Below are positions 54,476 through 63,799 of a stretch of 64,000 nt of DNA, in pieces (the first letter of the stretch is position 1; each line of letters begins with the position of its first letter). The notes below the pieces were generated by a model, which did no database searches, was not told the DNA's origin, and saw nothing but the letters and a program-made list of their open reading frames with translations. The stretch comes from DASQYE01 sp035940775. Lineage in GTDB: Bacteria; Acidobacteriota; Blastocatellia; Pyrinomonadales; Pyrinomonadaceae. The stretch is taken from positions 1-64,000 of the forward strand of contig DASZEN010000033.1 of assembly GCA_035940775.1 (NCBI GenBank). The letters are read 5' to 3'. The position numbers and the translations under genes were made by a program.

Positions 54476-54968
54476 TCCCTGAACCGGCTGCTGCAAAATG
54501 ATTCCGAATGGCTAGAGGGGCATAAGCCTCGCTCCCAGAGTCGCAATTCATCAACAACTGGTGTTGACTGGAAGAAACGCAACGCTGAATACGCCGCCGC
54601 TATGAAGGCTACAGCTTTGCGCCTCAAGGACACGTCCGGCCGCCTAGTGTAGGTGACGAAGACTGCGATAGGGCGAGCTTTAGGCGCAATCACTCTCCTT
54701 ACGGCAGAAGCTACATAAAATGCCACTGACGGCCCAGGTATTGGCTGGAGTGGTAGAGACGTGAGAACCGTATGCTGTACGAAGCATCTGGCGGGCCGCT
54801 GATCTCTACTGCCAAGAAGATGTACTACCGCGGAAGTGGCACCTCGTGCTGAGAGCAAATGTGTATAGCCTTAGAGACAATTCAGCAGTAAAATGCGCGC
54901 TTGAGGATGCAATAAACATGCTAGAAGTTAAACTCTCACGGAGCCAAGCGGGACGAGCGGTATCCTAG
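54476..54968 (+). pseudogene. TnsD C-terminal fossil, copy 2
   Basis: Readable in pieces: NDSEWLEGHKPRS, GVDWKKRNAEYAAAMKATA, an in-frame TAG, VTKTAIGRALGAITLL, then a frameshift to KMPLTAQVLAGVVET, another to YCQEDVLPRKWHLVLRANVY and CALEDAINMLEVKL. It aligns with the last 150 or so residues of the intact TnsD and with the fossil at 41579. Multiple frame breaks and stops show it is older than that copy. Confidence 0.85.
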
Positions 54969-55065
54969 AGAGTATGTTTTGCCAGAATGCCGGTTCTCAG
55001 ACACATTATTGCTCAGGAGCCTTTCAATATAAAAAGTAAGTACAATTAATTTTAGGGCAGTTGGG

Positions 55066-57393
55066 ATGAAGAAATCACCCTCTAAGAGAAAAGCAGATGG
55101 CGGGCTTCAGAAAAGTCGAGGCTCGCTCTTCCAACAGTATGGAGTCTTGCTGTACTTATTAATTCGCCGCCTGGAGACTCCCAATTTAGAGATTACTGTT
55201 GAGCCGAGTGAAGGTGAGGACGCAAAAATTGTCCTTATAGGTGGAGACAATAACACAGTGTCAAGTGTCACAGAGCTTATTCAATACAAGAAGCATGAGG
55301 CACCTGACACAACACACGCTGACGGAAGAGGTACAGATGATTGGAATGAAGGATTAATCAAAGCTTCCGTGTTAGCGAAATGGATAACTCGAAAACGACC
55401 AGATGTTTCTGTTCAAGATATTCTCGAAGCAGATAAAGATACATACTTCACGGCCGTTGTGTTCGGCAAAATCGACACTGGGATAAAAGGTTTTATCCCA
55501 GAAAATCTTCCTGCACTGCTATCGAGCTACAGAGGCTTTTGGTCCCAGTTCTCCAAAGTCTTTCCTATAAATTACACTCATCCTCACGACCCAATGAAAA
55601 TTCAATCGAATAAGAAACTAATCTTTAGTACTGAGGATGTTAGAAGAAGAGTCAGGCTTTTACGCTTTGCCTCACCATCTATTTTAGAGCTTCAATGCCG
55701 CTACATCTTAGAAAAGTTTTATAAGATCCGACGAAGCGCTGCGGGTGATGTCGTAGACAAACTCATTATTGAAATTGCGAAGCGTGAAGCCGTTAAGGAA
55801 GAGGTGCACCGTCGATTTCTGGCACACAACATTGAAGCAATCCTAGCCGAAGGACGGGCGGCAAGAAGCAGGTGGCAGCAATCAAAAGAGTTTCTTGAAC
55901 AACTCATAACACAAGTAGCTGATCCTAATCTCGGGGAAGCACCTCGTTGGCTAGATTATGAGAACGGGCTTTACGCTAAATTCGACGAATTTGAAGAGGC
56001 GTGGGATGGATTAGCCGGGGCTGGCTTTGTGGTAATTTGTGGACCTCCGGGTACTGGCAAAACGGTTTTAGCCAAGTACTTAGCATTTAGATATATCAAC
56101 CTGGGCACAAACAGATCCGCCTATTATTTGCGTATCTCGTCAAATATCTCTCTCTTTGATGAGATAGAATTTCTTAAAGCGCATATCGAAACTGATTCAC
56201 TCTTTATTGTCGATGACCAGCATCTTGCATTTGATGAGGTTGAGCGTCTTGTTGAAACCTTTGCTGATTATAATTCTATTGGGAAAGCGCGGGCTAAGTT
56301 AATTGTCACTTCTACTCATACATTCGGTAAAACCGGTCAAGCAAGACGCGGGCGCACAACTCGTCTAAGAGATGCTGTACTTATCCGACTTATCTACGGC
56401 ATAACAGATAAAATGAGAGATTACTTTTTTGAAGTACACTCCAAAACAGGGCTCAGAACTCCACTTTCTAACGACGAACTTATAACCTTGAGTGGAGGGA
56501 ATTTAGAATTTGCCATTATTCTGGCGCGTTGCGCGCAAGACTTAGGAATTGATACCCCATCGGATGCCCTTACTGAGAATGAGTTGAAGCAACCTATTAC
56601 AAATTGGATTTTGATGAAACTGGGCCGTAATGTTTCTGAAGTGGACTTTTTTCAACTTGAAATTGTGCCTATTTTTATTGTTGGAGCCTCGTATCTCGGA
56701 ATCCCTAGTGATTTTACTGCATCTGTAAAATTTTTATTTGAAGCCGGCTTTCTTGAAGCAGATGAAACAGAAGGTGCAAAAGGTAATATTTATTTTATGC
56801 ATAATTATTGGCTTGCTAAGCTTATAAGGAGCCAATATCAGGCCAATGAATTCAGCGAGTTAGCTCGATACATAAAAAAGTATCCTAAATTTCTACCTTC
56901 ATTTTGCGAACGTTTAATTGAGTCTGCTATAGGCGCTCCGGTTCTTAAAAAACTGTTTGAAGAAGAGATCGATTTTATTGTTGAAACGATTAATGACCCA
57001 TTTCAACCACTCTATCTGGATGATGTAAGTAAGATTTTGCGTTCCATTAATATTGCTGATCATGGTGGAGAGGATGCGAGGCTTCTACGCCATTTAATGT
57101 CTTCAGATGGGGCCCCAAACTATCGTTTTTTTTCAAGGTTTATCCGTCCTGAAAGGGTTTGCGACGTAAGGACAGTAGCAGTTTTTTTTAACACCCTACA
57201 TCGGATTGATCGTTTTGTCGCGAAGGAGGTTACTGCCACTATTATTACTGATGATCAGATTAATTTTATTTTGAGCATGTTTGAGGCTCCAGACTGTCGC
57301 CTTGATGAAATAGGCTTATGTCTAAGTGCTATTCATAGGTGCTCTCGGGAAGCTGCCTTGGTTCTTTACGAACGATTAAAAGAATCAGCCTGA
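55066..57393 (+). CDS. Cap4-like nuclease - STAND NTPase, defence candidate (gene 1)
   Basis: 775 residues. The N-terminal part reads SRGSLFQQYGVLLYLLIRRL, an acidic segment VEPSEGEDAKIVL near 45-57, then VTELIQYKKHE near 69-78. This is the QxK-type PD-(D/E)xK pattern of Cap4/DUF4297 effectors. The NTPase part has FVVICGPPGTGKTVLAKYLA (Walker A near 328) and DSLFIVDDQHLAF (Walker B near 380), with STAND-like winged-helix features after it. The C-terminus is helical. Nuclease plus STAND plus repeats is the architecture of Avs-type antiphage proteins, in which a phage protein triggers the nuclease. The repeat sensor seems to continue in the next gene. Confidence 0.78.
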   Translation: MKKSPSKRKADGGLQKSRGSLFQQYGVLLYLLIRRLETPNLEITVEPSEGEDAKIVLIGGDNNTVSSVTELIQYKKHEAPDTTHADGRGTDDWNEGLIKASVLAKWITRKRPDVSVQDILEADKDTYFTAVVFGKIDTGIKGFIPENLPALLSSYRGFWSQFSKVFPINYTHPHDPMKIQSNKKLIFSTEDVRRRVRLLRFASPSILELQCRYILEKFYKIRRSAAGDVVDKLIIEIAKREAVKEEVHRRFLAHNIEAILAEGRAARSRWQQSKEFLEQLITQVADPNLGEAPRWLDYENGLYAKFDEFEEAWDGLAGAGFVVICGPPGTGKTVLAKYLAFRYINLGTNRSAYYLRISSNISLFDEIEFLKAHIETDSLFIVDDQHLAFDEVERLVETFADYNSIGKARAKLIVTSTHTFGKTGQARRGRTTRLRDAVLIRLIYGITDKMRDYFFEVHSKTGLRTPLSNDELITLSGGNLEFAIILARCAQDLGIDTPSDALTENELKQPITNWILMKLGRNVSEVDFFQLEIVPIFIVGASYLGIPSDFTASVKFLFEAGFLEADETEGAKGNIYFMHNYWLAKLIRSQYQANEFSELARYIKKYPKFLPSFCERLIESAIGAPVLKKLFEEEIDFIVETINDPFQPLYLDDVSKILRSINIADHGGEDARLLRHLMSSDGAPNYRFFSRFIRPERVCDVRTVAVFFNTLHRIDRFVAKEVTATIITDDQINFILSMFEAPDCRLDEIGLCLSAIHRCSREAALVLYERLKESA

Positions 57394-57405
57394 TATGGAG
57401 GAGAC

Positions 57406-59952
57406 GTGATTTCTTCCCTGTTTGAAAAAAAGGTCGAACAGATCAGTGGCGACCCGCTCGAAATGCATATTTGGTTGAGACTTTGTGAGTACATCCGTCA
57501 TTTAAATCGGGCTGACTGCTACAATTATTTAGACCTATACCTTCCTAAGCACAAGATTTTAGAGGCTCTAAAAAACACATCGGAATTTAGTCAGTTAGCC
57601 TCCTTTCTATTGCGTTTGCACAAACTACATCCCAAACTTGCAGCTAATTTAATATTAGAAGCTTCGAACCAAAATGAATGGGTAATTGAACGTCTTCTCC
57701 GCAATGACCCCAACCTATTCACATTAAGCAATGACCTATTTGTCCTTTCCAGGCTAAATAGACGTTTGGCTGTTTCCTTTGCCTATAAGTTAAGAGAAGA
57801 GATTTTCTTGCTAATAAATTCCGAAGAGCACTATAACGAAGTAGCTGTAGTTATTAATCAATTTAGCAGTGCCCTCAGCCTCAAGCTTGCCAAAGAAGCA
57901 TGTGCGCATGTGAACCGTCCTATCATTTTGGATGACTTCCAGAGAGATCAACATAGAGTTTCCATGGTCGGACGTTCGCTCTACAACATTGCTCAGGTGT
58001 CACAAGAATTAGCAAATTACTTTGTGGAGGGCCTAAATTATAAAGATTTCACTAAAGATATACAGTCGCGGTTCGTTTACAATTACGTGCATGTTATCCG
58101 AGGCTTTTTAGCAGCCACTGATCCGCGCAGCGAAAACAGGGAGAAACTAACCAAGCAATTGTTAAGCGATGATGTCCTTATAAAGAAACTAAATGATGTT
58201 TGGCGGAGGCACAGCAACCTATCGGAAGTTGGATTCTTATTATCACATTTTCTAGATGTCCCTATCAAAATAGATGAGATTTTAGAATTGATCGGTATTG
58301 ACAGTCCAAGTCTTTTCAGGAAAGAAGTCTTAGGAAAATTCAGAAAGGAAAAATCAACACTACATTTTGTAAATGGCTTGTTTGCGATTTCGAAGGTTGA
58401 TCTGAGTATCGCCACAGAGGCATTGGACATATACATACAGAAAATTGAGGCTGAATCCGACAACTCACGAGCAAGCAGCCAGCCTGGTGGCAGTAAAAAG
58501 CGACGCAGAAGACCGCGATTACCAAAAGATTACCAAGCCGATGACCTCACGGATTTAGGGTCTCTTTTCCGTATTGCTGCTGCAATTGACTTACCGAGAG
58601 CCCGTCATTTAGCCCAACTTATAGACATTGATAACTATGCTGTATATGCAATCAGAGAGGCTAACTTTGGACGGTTAGCAGTCTTCGTTTTAGGGCTACA
58701 TGAGGCTTCTCGGAAACAAGCACTCGAATTTGTCCAGAGAGTAAGCACACATGAAATCTGGGAAATGCAATACATTGAGAATGAGATGCTTGATAATGCT
58801 GTTCACTACGCCAGGGCTTTAGGACATGTAACTCGGTTTCAAGGTAGTCAATTCATTCATTTTCTGCTTGAACAGGATAAAACCCGTGATGACCTTTACC
58901 AACTATTAGAGATTCAGTCTAATCTTCAACTAATCTCAAATTGGCTCAGACTGCTTCCAATGGGGGGGAAAGATTTTGTTTCCGAGCAGGTTGAAAAGAT
59001 GGCCGGTTTTCTAACTTCTACTACAAAGTATGATACCCGTTTGCGCGCATTGATAGCGACCACCGAAGCCTTAATAGAATGTGAACAGGTTGATTATGCT
59101 AAGCATTTTGCTATTAAAGCTTTAGAACAAGAGTCGCAGATGAGGTTCGTATATAAATTACATGACTGGGTCGATTTATTTCATAAGGCACAGCATATAA
59201 GTCGCAAGCTAAAAATGCCGGACTTTTTAGAGCTTTTATTTTCCAGCTATAAGGAATGGAATTTCTTCCCTAAAATACTCGCCCCAGCTGACAAGCATCC
59301 GTTGCTCCTTGCATATACATTTCACTTGCTTCAATCAAGAGATGACTTTATCGACCTTAAACAAGGAATCCTAGAGAGGCAGCCTCAAATTCTTAATGCT
59401 ATTCATGCTGAACGCAGAGGCGTTATTAAAACTCTTTCGCTGATTCTTGCAGGAGCACCTGTTGATGATATTAGGGAGTTATCAGCGAATGTTGAATGGA
59501 GACAACCGTGGGAATGCGGTTTAGCATTTCTGACTTTTGCAACTGTTTTCCCCACTATTGAAAATCCTTTTAGTGTTCAATCAAACAGCCAGTCAACCGA
59601 TTGGTCAGCCGATTTATTACAAGAACTTACTGATGATACTGGCAATTTACAATTCGCTCTTACATTAAATCTGGCATTAGCTTCAGATATTCCTTCTAAT
59701 CTTTTAGAAGAATTTATCGGTGAGGCACAAAGACGAGCAGAAGACGAGATCATAGGCTCTACTCGCTGGCTCCTCAGACATAATTTTAGATCTATGAAGC
59801 TCGAACAAGGCCATCATTATTTGTGGTCGTTCATTAAAGGAACTTTACTACGTCAAACTTATCTATCCTGGGAAAACGACTTGGAAGAAGCAGTTAATAA
59901 TGCCGCATTCGAGCTAAGACAGACTAGAGATCTACAAGCTCTCCTCACATGA
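57406..59952 (+). CDS. All-helical repeat protein, putative sensor partner (gene 2)
   Basis: 848 residues from GTG at 57406, preceded by GGAGGAG and 12 bases after gene 1. It is almost entirely amphipathic helices with loosely repeating units, such as FSQLASFLLRLHKLHPKLAA, LFVLSRLNRRLAVSFAYKL and LFAISKVDLSIATEALDIY. A basic patch KKRRRRPRLPK interrupts the middle. No enzyme motif. In single-chain Avs proteins a helical repeat region recognises the phage trigger. Here it may be a separate subunit. Function is inferred from the pairing. Confidence 0.72.
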   Translation: MISSLFEKKVEQISGDPLEMHIWLRLCEYIRHLNRADCYNYLDLYLPKHKILEALKNTSEFSQLASFLLRLHKLHPKLAANLILEASNQNEWVIERLLRNDPNLFTLSNDLFVLSRLNRRLAVSFAYKLREEIFLLINSEEHYNEVAVVINQFSSALSLKLAKEACAHVNRPIILDDFQRDQHRVSMVGRSLYNIAQVSQELANYFVEGLNYKDFTKDIQSRFVYNYVHVIRGFLAATDPRSENREKLTKQLLSDDVLIKKLNDVWRRHSNLSEVGFLLSHFLDVPIKIDEILELIGIDSPSLFRKEVLGKFRKEKSTLHFVNGLFAISKVDLSIATEALDIYIQKIEAESDNSRASSQPGGSKKRRRRPRLPKDYQADDLTDLGSLFRIAAAIDLPRARHLAQLIDIDNYAVYAIREANFGRLAVFVLGLHEASRKQALEFVQRVSTHEIWEMQYIENEMLDNAVHYARALGHVTRFQGSQFIHFLLEQDKTRDDLYQLLEIQSNLQLISNWLRLLPMGGKDFVSEQVEKMAGFLTSTTKYDTRLRALIATTEALIECEQVDYAKHFAIKALEQESQMRFVYKLHDWVDLFHKAQHISRKLKMPDFLELLFSSYKEWNFFPKILAPADKHPLLLAYTFHLLQSRDDFIDLKQGILERQPQILNAIHAERRGVIKTLSLILAGAPVDDIRELSANVEWRQPWECGLAFLTFATVFPTIENPFSVQSNSQSTDWSADLLQELTDDTGNLQFALTLNLALASDIPSNLLEEFIGEAQRRAEDEIIGSTRWLLRHNFRSMKLEQGHHYLWSFIKGTLLRQTYLSWENDLEEAVNNAAFELRQTRDLQALLT

Positions 59953-60611
59953 TATAGAAACTAACAGATACTGCACCTAGACAATTTATATTATGAGTAG
60001 GTTTATCAGGATGAGCTTCTAATTAACTAACAGTTATGGATGTTCGTACTCAGTGCAATGTTCAGGCAAGAACTTTATTATTCAGGCGATTCTCGGCCGG
60101 ACAGCTCAAGCAGAATCACGAGAGAGTCATCAACTTCGCCACTACGCCGTCTGAAGAACGGGCCCTCTTCCGGGCGTCAATTATTTTCTTGACACCTCTC
60201 CGACATATCATTAGCATACCCTGACTTTTTTGTTAGAAGATTGAGCCCTTCTATCTTGTATTACTCAACTAGCGCGTAAGCTTCCCAGGATGTGTGACTT
60301 TATTTGGACTGCAAAAGACCGATGGGGAGCTACGCAATATTCCCGATAAATGTTTTGCCAGGACGGGCGTCCTGTGGCCCTTGAAATTGACATTCCGTTC
60401 AAGCAGGCAAGCAGGAGGTGCGTTTAAGGTCTTTAACTTTTGTATACCAGTTAAAGCCCAAAACGCAGAGTATTATAATGCTTCGATTGTAAGCTTTTTC
60501 AGCGGCCTCAACTCCTTTCCCTTACTAGAATATTCTTTCCAGCTCGGAATTTTTCGAGCAGGAAACGAAGACTTGAGCCGGTAGTGCTAAGGTAGCTTAG
60601 GAAACGAATCA
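59953..60611. other. Island scar before the right chromosome
   Basis: About 660 bases without a credible gene. It contains the E2-type site at 60064-60083 and a possible degenerate terminus at 60297-60312. ORFs at 60036 and 60294 have no ribosome site or motif. The change to chromosome-like sequence happens within it. Confidence 0.5.
60064..60083. repeat. Isolated E2-family end site
   Basis: AGGCAAGAACTTTATTATTC differs from the site at 54151-54170 at two of 20 positions and has the same orientation. It is a relic of a left-type end. Confidence 0.7.
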
Positions 60612-63149
60612 ATGAAAGATAAAATCCTCCTTGTCCTCTTTTCTTTTCTTTTGGTTTGTAGTTCTTCAATCCTTACCGGGGCGCAGCAAAAGCAACAGCA
60701 AATCTTTGCGCTTGATGCCGCACATGTTGATGAAGAATACGATCTGAGTATCGTAGATGTGCTGCGTGACAAATATGAGCAGGAGTTACAGAGCAATTCG
60801 GACGCGCCTATCTTCCAGTGGAGCTTAGCCAGCGGAGAGTTGCCTCCGGGGTTGAATCTAACGTCGGACGGTAGGATCGTCGGTACGCCCGGCATAGCTC
60901 GAAAAAGGGCATATATATTCCGCGCCAATGTCGCCGACGCCTCACTTCCGACCCCAAGAGCACTTGGAATGACTTTCAGCCTCTCGATAACGCCCTCGAA
61001 AAATGTCGATTCGCAGGTACGCCTCGCTAAAGTCGGCACGCCTAAACTGGTAGACAGAGAAGACGGGGGAACGACGAACGAGAACCCTGAAGCGGATGCA
61101 ACCACTCTGGCCGAACCGTCTTTGGGAACAACTGATAATTCACAATCAACAGGCGTGGTAAAAAGCCCTCAATCCTCTGCTCCCAAAGGGGCCGCAAAAA
61201 CGAATCCCGTTGTTATCACAGCGGCAGATGTATTACCGCCTGACGACGATCAGGCCCAGGTCACCATCACCATTAAGGATCCTGCGGTTGCCAGTATTCT
61301 CATCATAGAGCCTCAATCCAATTACCTGAAACAGGTTGATGAGATTCCGGCCACTAAAATCATCGCGCAGAGAATCAGGCTTAGATCGACGAAGAACACG
61401 ATCAGGGTACTTGCTTTCAAAAAAGATGGGACGAAGTTTGAACCGGATGCGACGAAAGTTATCACTCTCAGTAAAGTTCCCGTGGCTGACCAGGTAACTC
61501 CTGTGACTGACGAGGTGAAAAGGGTTGTGCTCGGGCAGCGGTTCGAGCTTCAAGATCAGCCGGATTTCCCTCTGAACGTCAAGCTCAATGATCCTGAAGG
61601 GATAAGCCGACTGTATTTTCAGATTACGGATGCAAAAGGGAAGGTTTTGGACGAGGGGACACAAGATGTCGCAAAAAGCAACGACAAGGATAAAAAGGTT
61701 CTGCCATTGCAGCAGGTCTTAATCAGGGTCGGCACCGGTGAAAACAGAATCTACGTCGCTGGCTTCAACAGTGCTGGCTTGAAGGTTGGTGATGCCACCA
61801 CTTCAATTCTATGCAAGGGTAACTGTAGCGGCCCGTCTACTGAAACGCCGAGGGTTGCTCTTGAAGAACCGTTTAGAGTGACTGAGCAGATTGATTCGCC
61901 AGTTGTCATCACGCCCAACGACCCGCAGAAGAAGATACGCAGTTACTATTATATAGTCAGAGATAGAAATGAAAGAATCATTGATGAAAATCCGGTAGAT
62001 GTAGTCCCTGATGCCAATGGAGACCCGGCTCCTCAATCCATAATCGTAAGATTAAATGAGGAACGCAATACGATCTCGGTCTTCGGCAGAGATGCGGACG
62101 AGGAGAAGATAACGAATACCGCTACGACAGTGATTACATGTCTTCGCTGCAAGGGAGCTTCTTCAGTGCGGACGGGCAGTAGCATATTCACGAGGGCCAT
62201 ACTTGGATTTGAGCAATCAGGAGGGAGCGCATCAGACAGCCAGCAGAAGCCGTTTTTAGACTTCTTCTTCGGCGCACCTATCGGTGGCGGAAGGCGTAGG
62301 GATGGCGATGATACCCCGCCTCGATTCTCGACCTGGGGCAATGTCAGATTCGCCTCCGTCCCGCGACAGGGTGTCACAGGTGCGACACTGCAAAATTTCG
62401 CTTCAAACTTTGCGACGACTTTCCAGGGGTTGGATGTAAATGGTTTGGTTCAGGGGTTCGACTTTATGGCGGGTCTTGATATCAGGCTCATACCGACAGG
62501 CGATAAAGGCTACTTCAACCTCATTCCCGGCACGAAACAAAGAACCTCGGTTTCATTTACGCTGGGCGCCGGTGCGATCAGTCCACTCACCAGCCGCCAG
62601 ATCCCCCCGCAAATCTTCGTGGTGCCCAAAGTTAATAACGTGATCGACCCTACATTTCTCGCGTTATTTCCAGAGGCTAAGGATAAAACCAACATCGCTT
62701 TTGTCACACCGGAGCGTGACCGCTTCTTCCGCCAGTATTACGGTGGACTTAGATTCAAAACCTTCTTCTATGATAAACACGACGTTTTAATCAACCGCTT
62801 TCCGGCGATATTAGATGTGACCTTTGGACAAAATGAGATCGTCTCTGGAAAGCTTCACAATACTGTATTCCGGCTCGAAGGGTTTTATCCATTCCCCTTC
62901 AAAGCCACCAGCTTCTTATATCTCTATGGGACGGCCATGCTCAAACTCGGAGGTCATGGAGCAGAATCGACTTTGCCGTTGTTCCTTAACTCACCATCTC
63001 CGCCCATCTCACTTCCCAACCCGAATACGGCTATCGTGCCTATTGATCGGCATCCTCAATTCCAACCCAGCCAGGATTACTACCGATTCGGTTTCGGGAT
63101 CAACCTGATTGAGTTGTTAGACAGATTCCGACCAGCTCCGGTACCGTAA
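60612..63149 (+). CDS. Secreted Ig-like protein with outer-membrane-type C-terminus
   Basis: An 845-residue protein. The signal peptide ILLVLFSFLLVCSSSILTGA ends before QQKQQ. A putative-Ig (He_PIG-like) module lies at about residues 30-130: FQWSLASGELPPGLNLTSDG, then RIVGTPG. Three tandem beta units follow (about 195-510), each with phrases such as EPFRVTEQIDSPVVITPNDP, and each of the last two ends in a CxGxC- or CLRCKG-type cysteine pair. The C-terminal third is rich in aromatic beta strands (YYGGLRFKTFFYDKHD) and ends RFGFGINLIELLDRF, like a beta-barrel. Probably an outer-membrane protein with periplasmic Ig domains; role unknown. Confidence 0.7.
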   Translation: MKDKILLVLFSFLLVCSSSILTGAQQKQQQIFALDAAHVDEEYDLSIVDVLRDKYEQELQSNSDAPIFQWSLASGELPPGLNLTSDGRIVGTPGIARKRAYIFRANVADASLPTPRALGMTFSLSITPSKNVDSQVRLAKVGTPKLVDREDGGTTNENPEADATTLAEPSLGTTDNSQSTGVVKSPQSSAPKGAAKTNPVVITAADVLPPDDDQAQVTITIKDPAVASILIIEPQSNYLKQVDEIPATKIIAQRIRLRSTKNTIRVLAFKKDGTKFEPDATKVITLSKVPVADQVTPVTDEVKRVVLGQRFELQDQPDFPLNVKLNDPEGISRLYFQITDAKGKVLDEGTQDVAKSNDKDKKVLPLQQVLIRVGTGENRIYVAGFNSAGLKVGDATTSILCKGNCSGPSTETPRVALEEPFRVTEQIDSPVVITPNDPQKKIRSYYYIVRDRNERIIDENPVDVVPDANGDPAPQSIIVRLNEERNTISVFGRDADEEKITNTATTVITCLRCKGASSVRTGSSIFTRAILGFEQSGGSASDSQQKPFLDFFFGAPIGGGRRRDGDDTPPRFSTWGNVRFASVPRQGVTGATLQNFASNFATTFQGLDVNGLVQGFDFMAGLDIRLIPTGDKGYFNLIPGTKQRTSVSFTLGAGAISPLTSRQIPPQIFVVPKVNNVIDPTFLALFPEAKDKTNIAFVTPERDRFFRQYYGGLRFKTFFYDKHDVLINRFPAILDVTFGQNEIVSGKLHNTVFRLEGFYPFPFKATSFLYLYGTAMLKLGGHGAESTLPLFLNSPSPPISLPNPNTAIVPIDRHPQFQPSQDYYRFGFGINLIELLDRFRPAPVP

Positions 63150-63304
63150 GACGTATGAATTTACCGCATTGAGCTAACTTCTACTCCTTTAACATATAAG
63201 TCCCGGACAAAAAGTATTAGTTTGTCCTACTGAAGCCAATGCTGTCCAAGAGCGCCATCCAGGACTTTATGGGCTGCTCGTCCGAGTTGGAGCCACGGCT
63301 TTTT

Positions 63305-63799
63305 TCAACCGTTGTGGCTTTCCGCAATGCCTGCGTAGAGCGCGTTCCGGATGAAAGAGGCACGCTCGGCTGTTTCCTGATCGTCCTTCGTCACCAGGGG
63401 AAAGCCGCTGATGATTAATGGTAGGCCGCGCGCCGCCGGGTGCTCATCCAGATGGTCTTTGAAGTCGGCAGATTGAACGATACGCGTCTGCTCAGTAAGC
63501 ACGGGGTCGTGGCTAAGTCGCTCTTGAATGAATGCAGCGAAGGAACAGAGGGCCCGTGCGCCCCTGTGTGGATGCGACGCACCCGAAGCGGTATAAGCCT
63601 GTGCCGCCTTCGGCCGCTTGTACTGATGCGACCTATTCCGGCGCACGAAGATAAACCCTGCATCCCTATCGAGAAACCGCCGGACGAGCCAGCATGTCGC
63701 CGTGCGGTCGATCTGAATTCTCTGGCGTGTGATCCATTTCAGCCGGGCTTTACCTCCGTCGAGCAGTCTTGTCTTCGGAATATGTGATGAGAGTCTCAC
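63305..63799 (-). CDS. ChrB C-terminal-domain protein (chromate-resistance family)
   Basis: 164 residues from GTG at 63799. The family core is LKWITRQRIQIDRTATCWLV with RRFLDRDAGFIFV near residue 20-50, then LCSFAAFIQERL and a helical end. In ChrB the N-terminal regulator half is also present. Here only the C-terminal domain exists, a known stand-alone form. The role in metal response is family knowledge, not shown here. The GTG overlaps the stop of the upstream gene (GTGA), so the two are coupled. Confidence 0.7.
   Translation of the reverse strand: MRLSSHIPKTRLLDGGKARLKWITRQRIQIDRTATCWLVRRFLDRDAGFIFVRRNRSHQYKRPKAAQAYTASGASHPHRGARALCSFAAFIQERLSHDPVLTEQTRIVQSADFKDHLDEHPAARGLPLIISGFPLVTKDDQETAERASFIRNALYAGIAESHNG

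Larger units (their letters stand above)
54334..60315. mobile_element. Transposase-less Tn7-like element remnant E3
   Basis: It begins at the TGT of 54334. It contains a decayed tnsD C-terminus and a two-gene defence-like cargo. The far boundary is uncertain. One clear E2-type site lies at 60064-60083, and a degenerate ACTTTATTTGGACTGC at 60297-60312 resembles the E1 left terminus. The right coordinate given is therefore approximate. Confidence 0.5.

Noticed and set aside
60294..60584. A 96-codon ORF in the island scar
   Set aside because: No ribosome site or recognisable motif, and it begins inside a possible degenerate transposon end.
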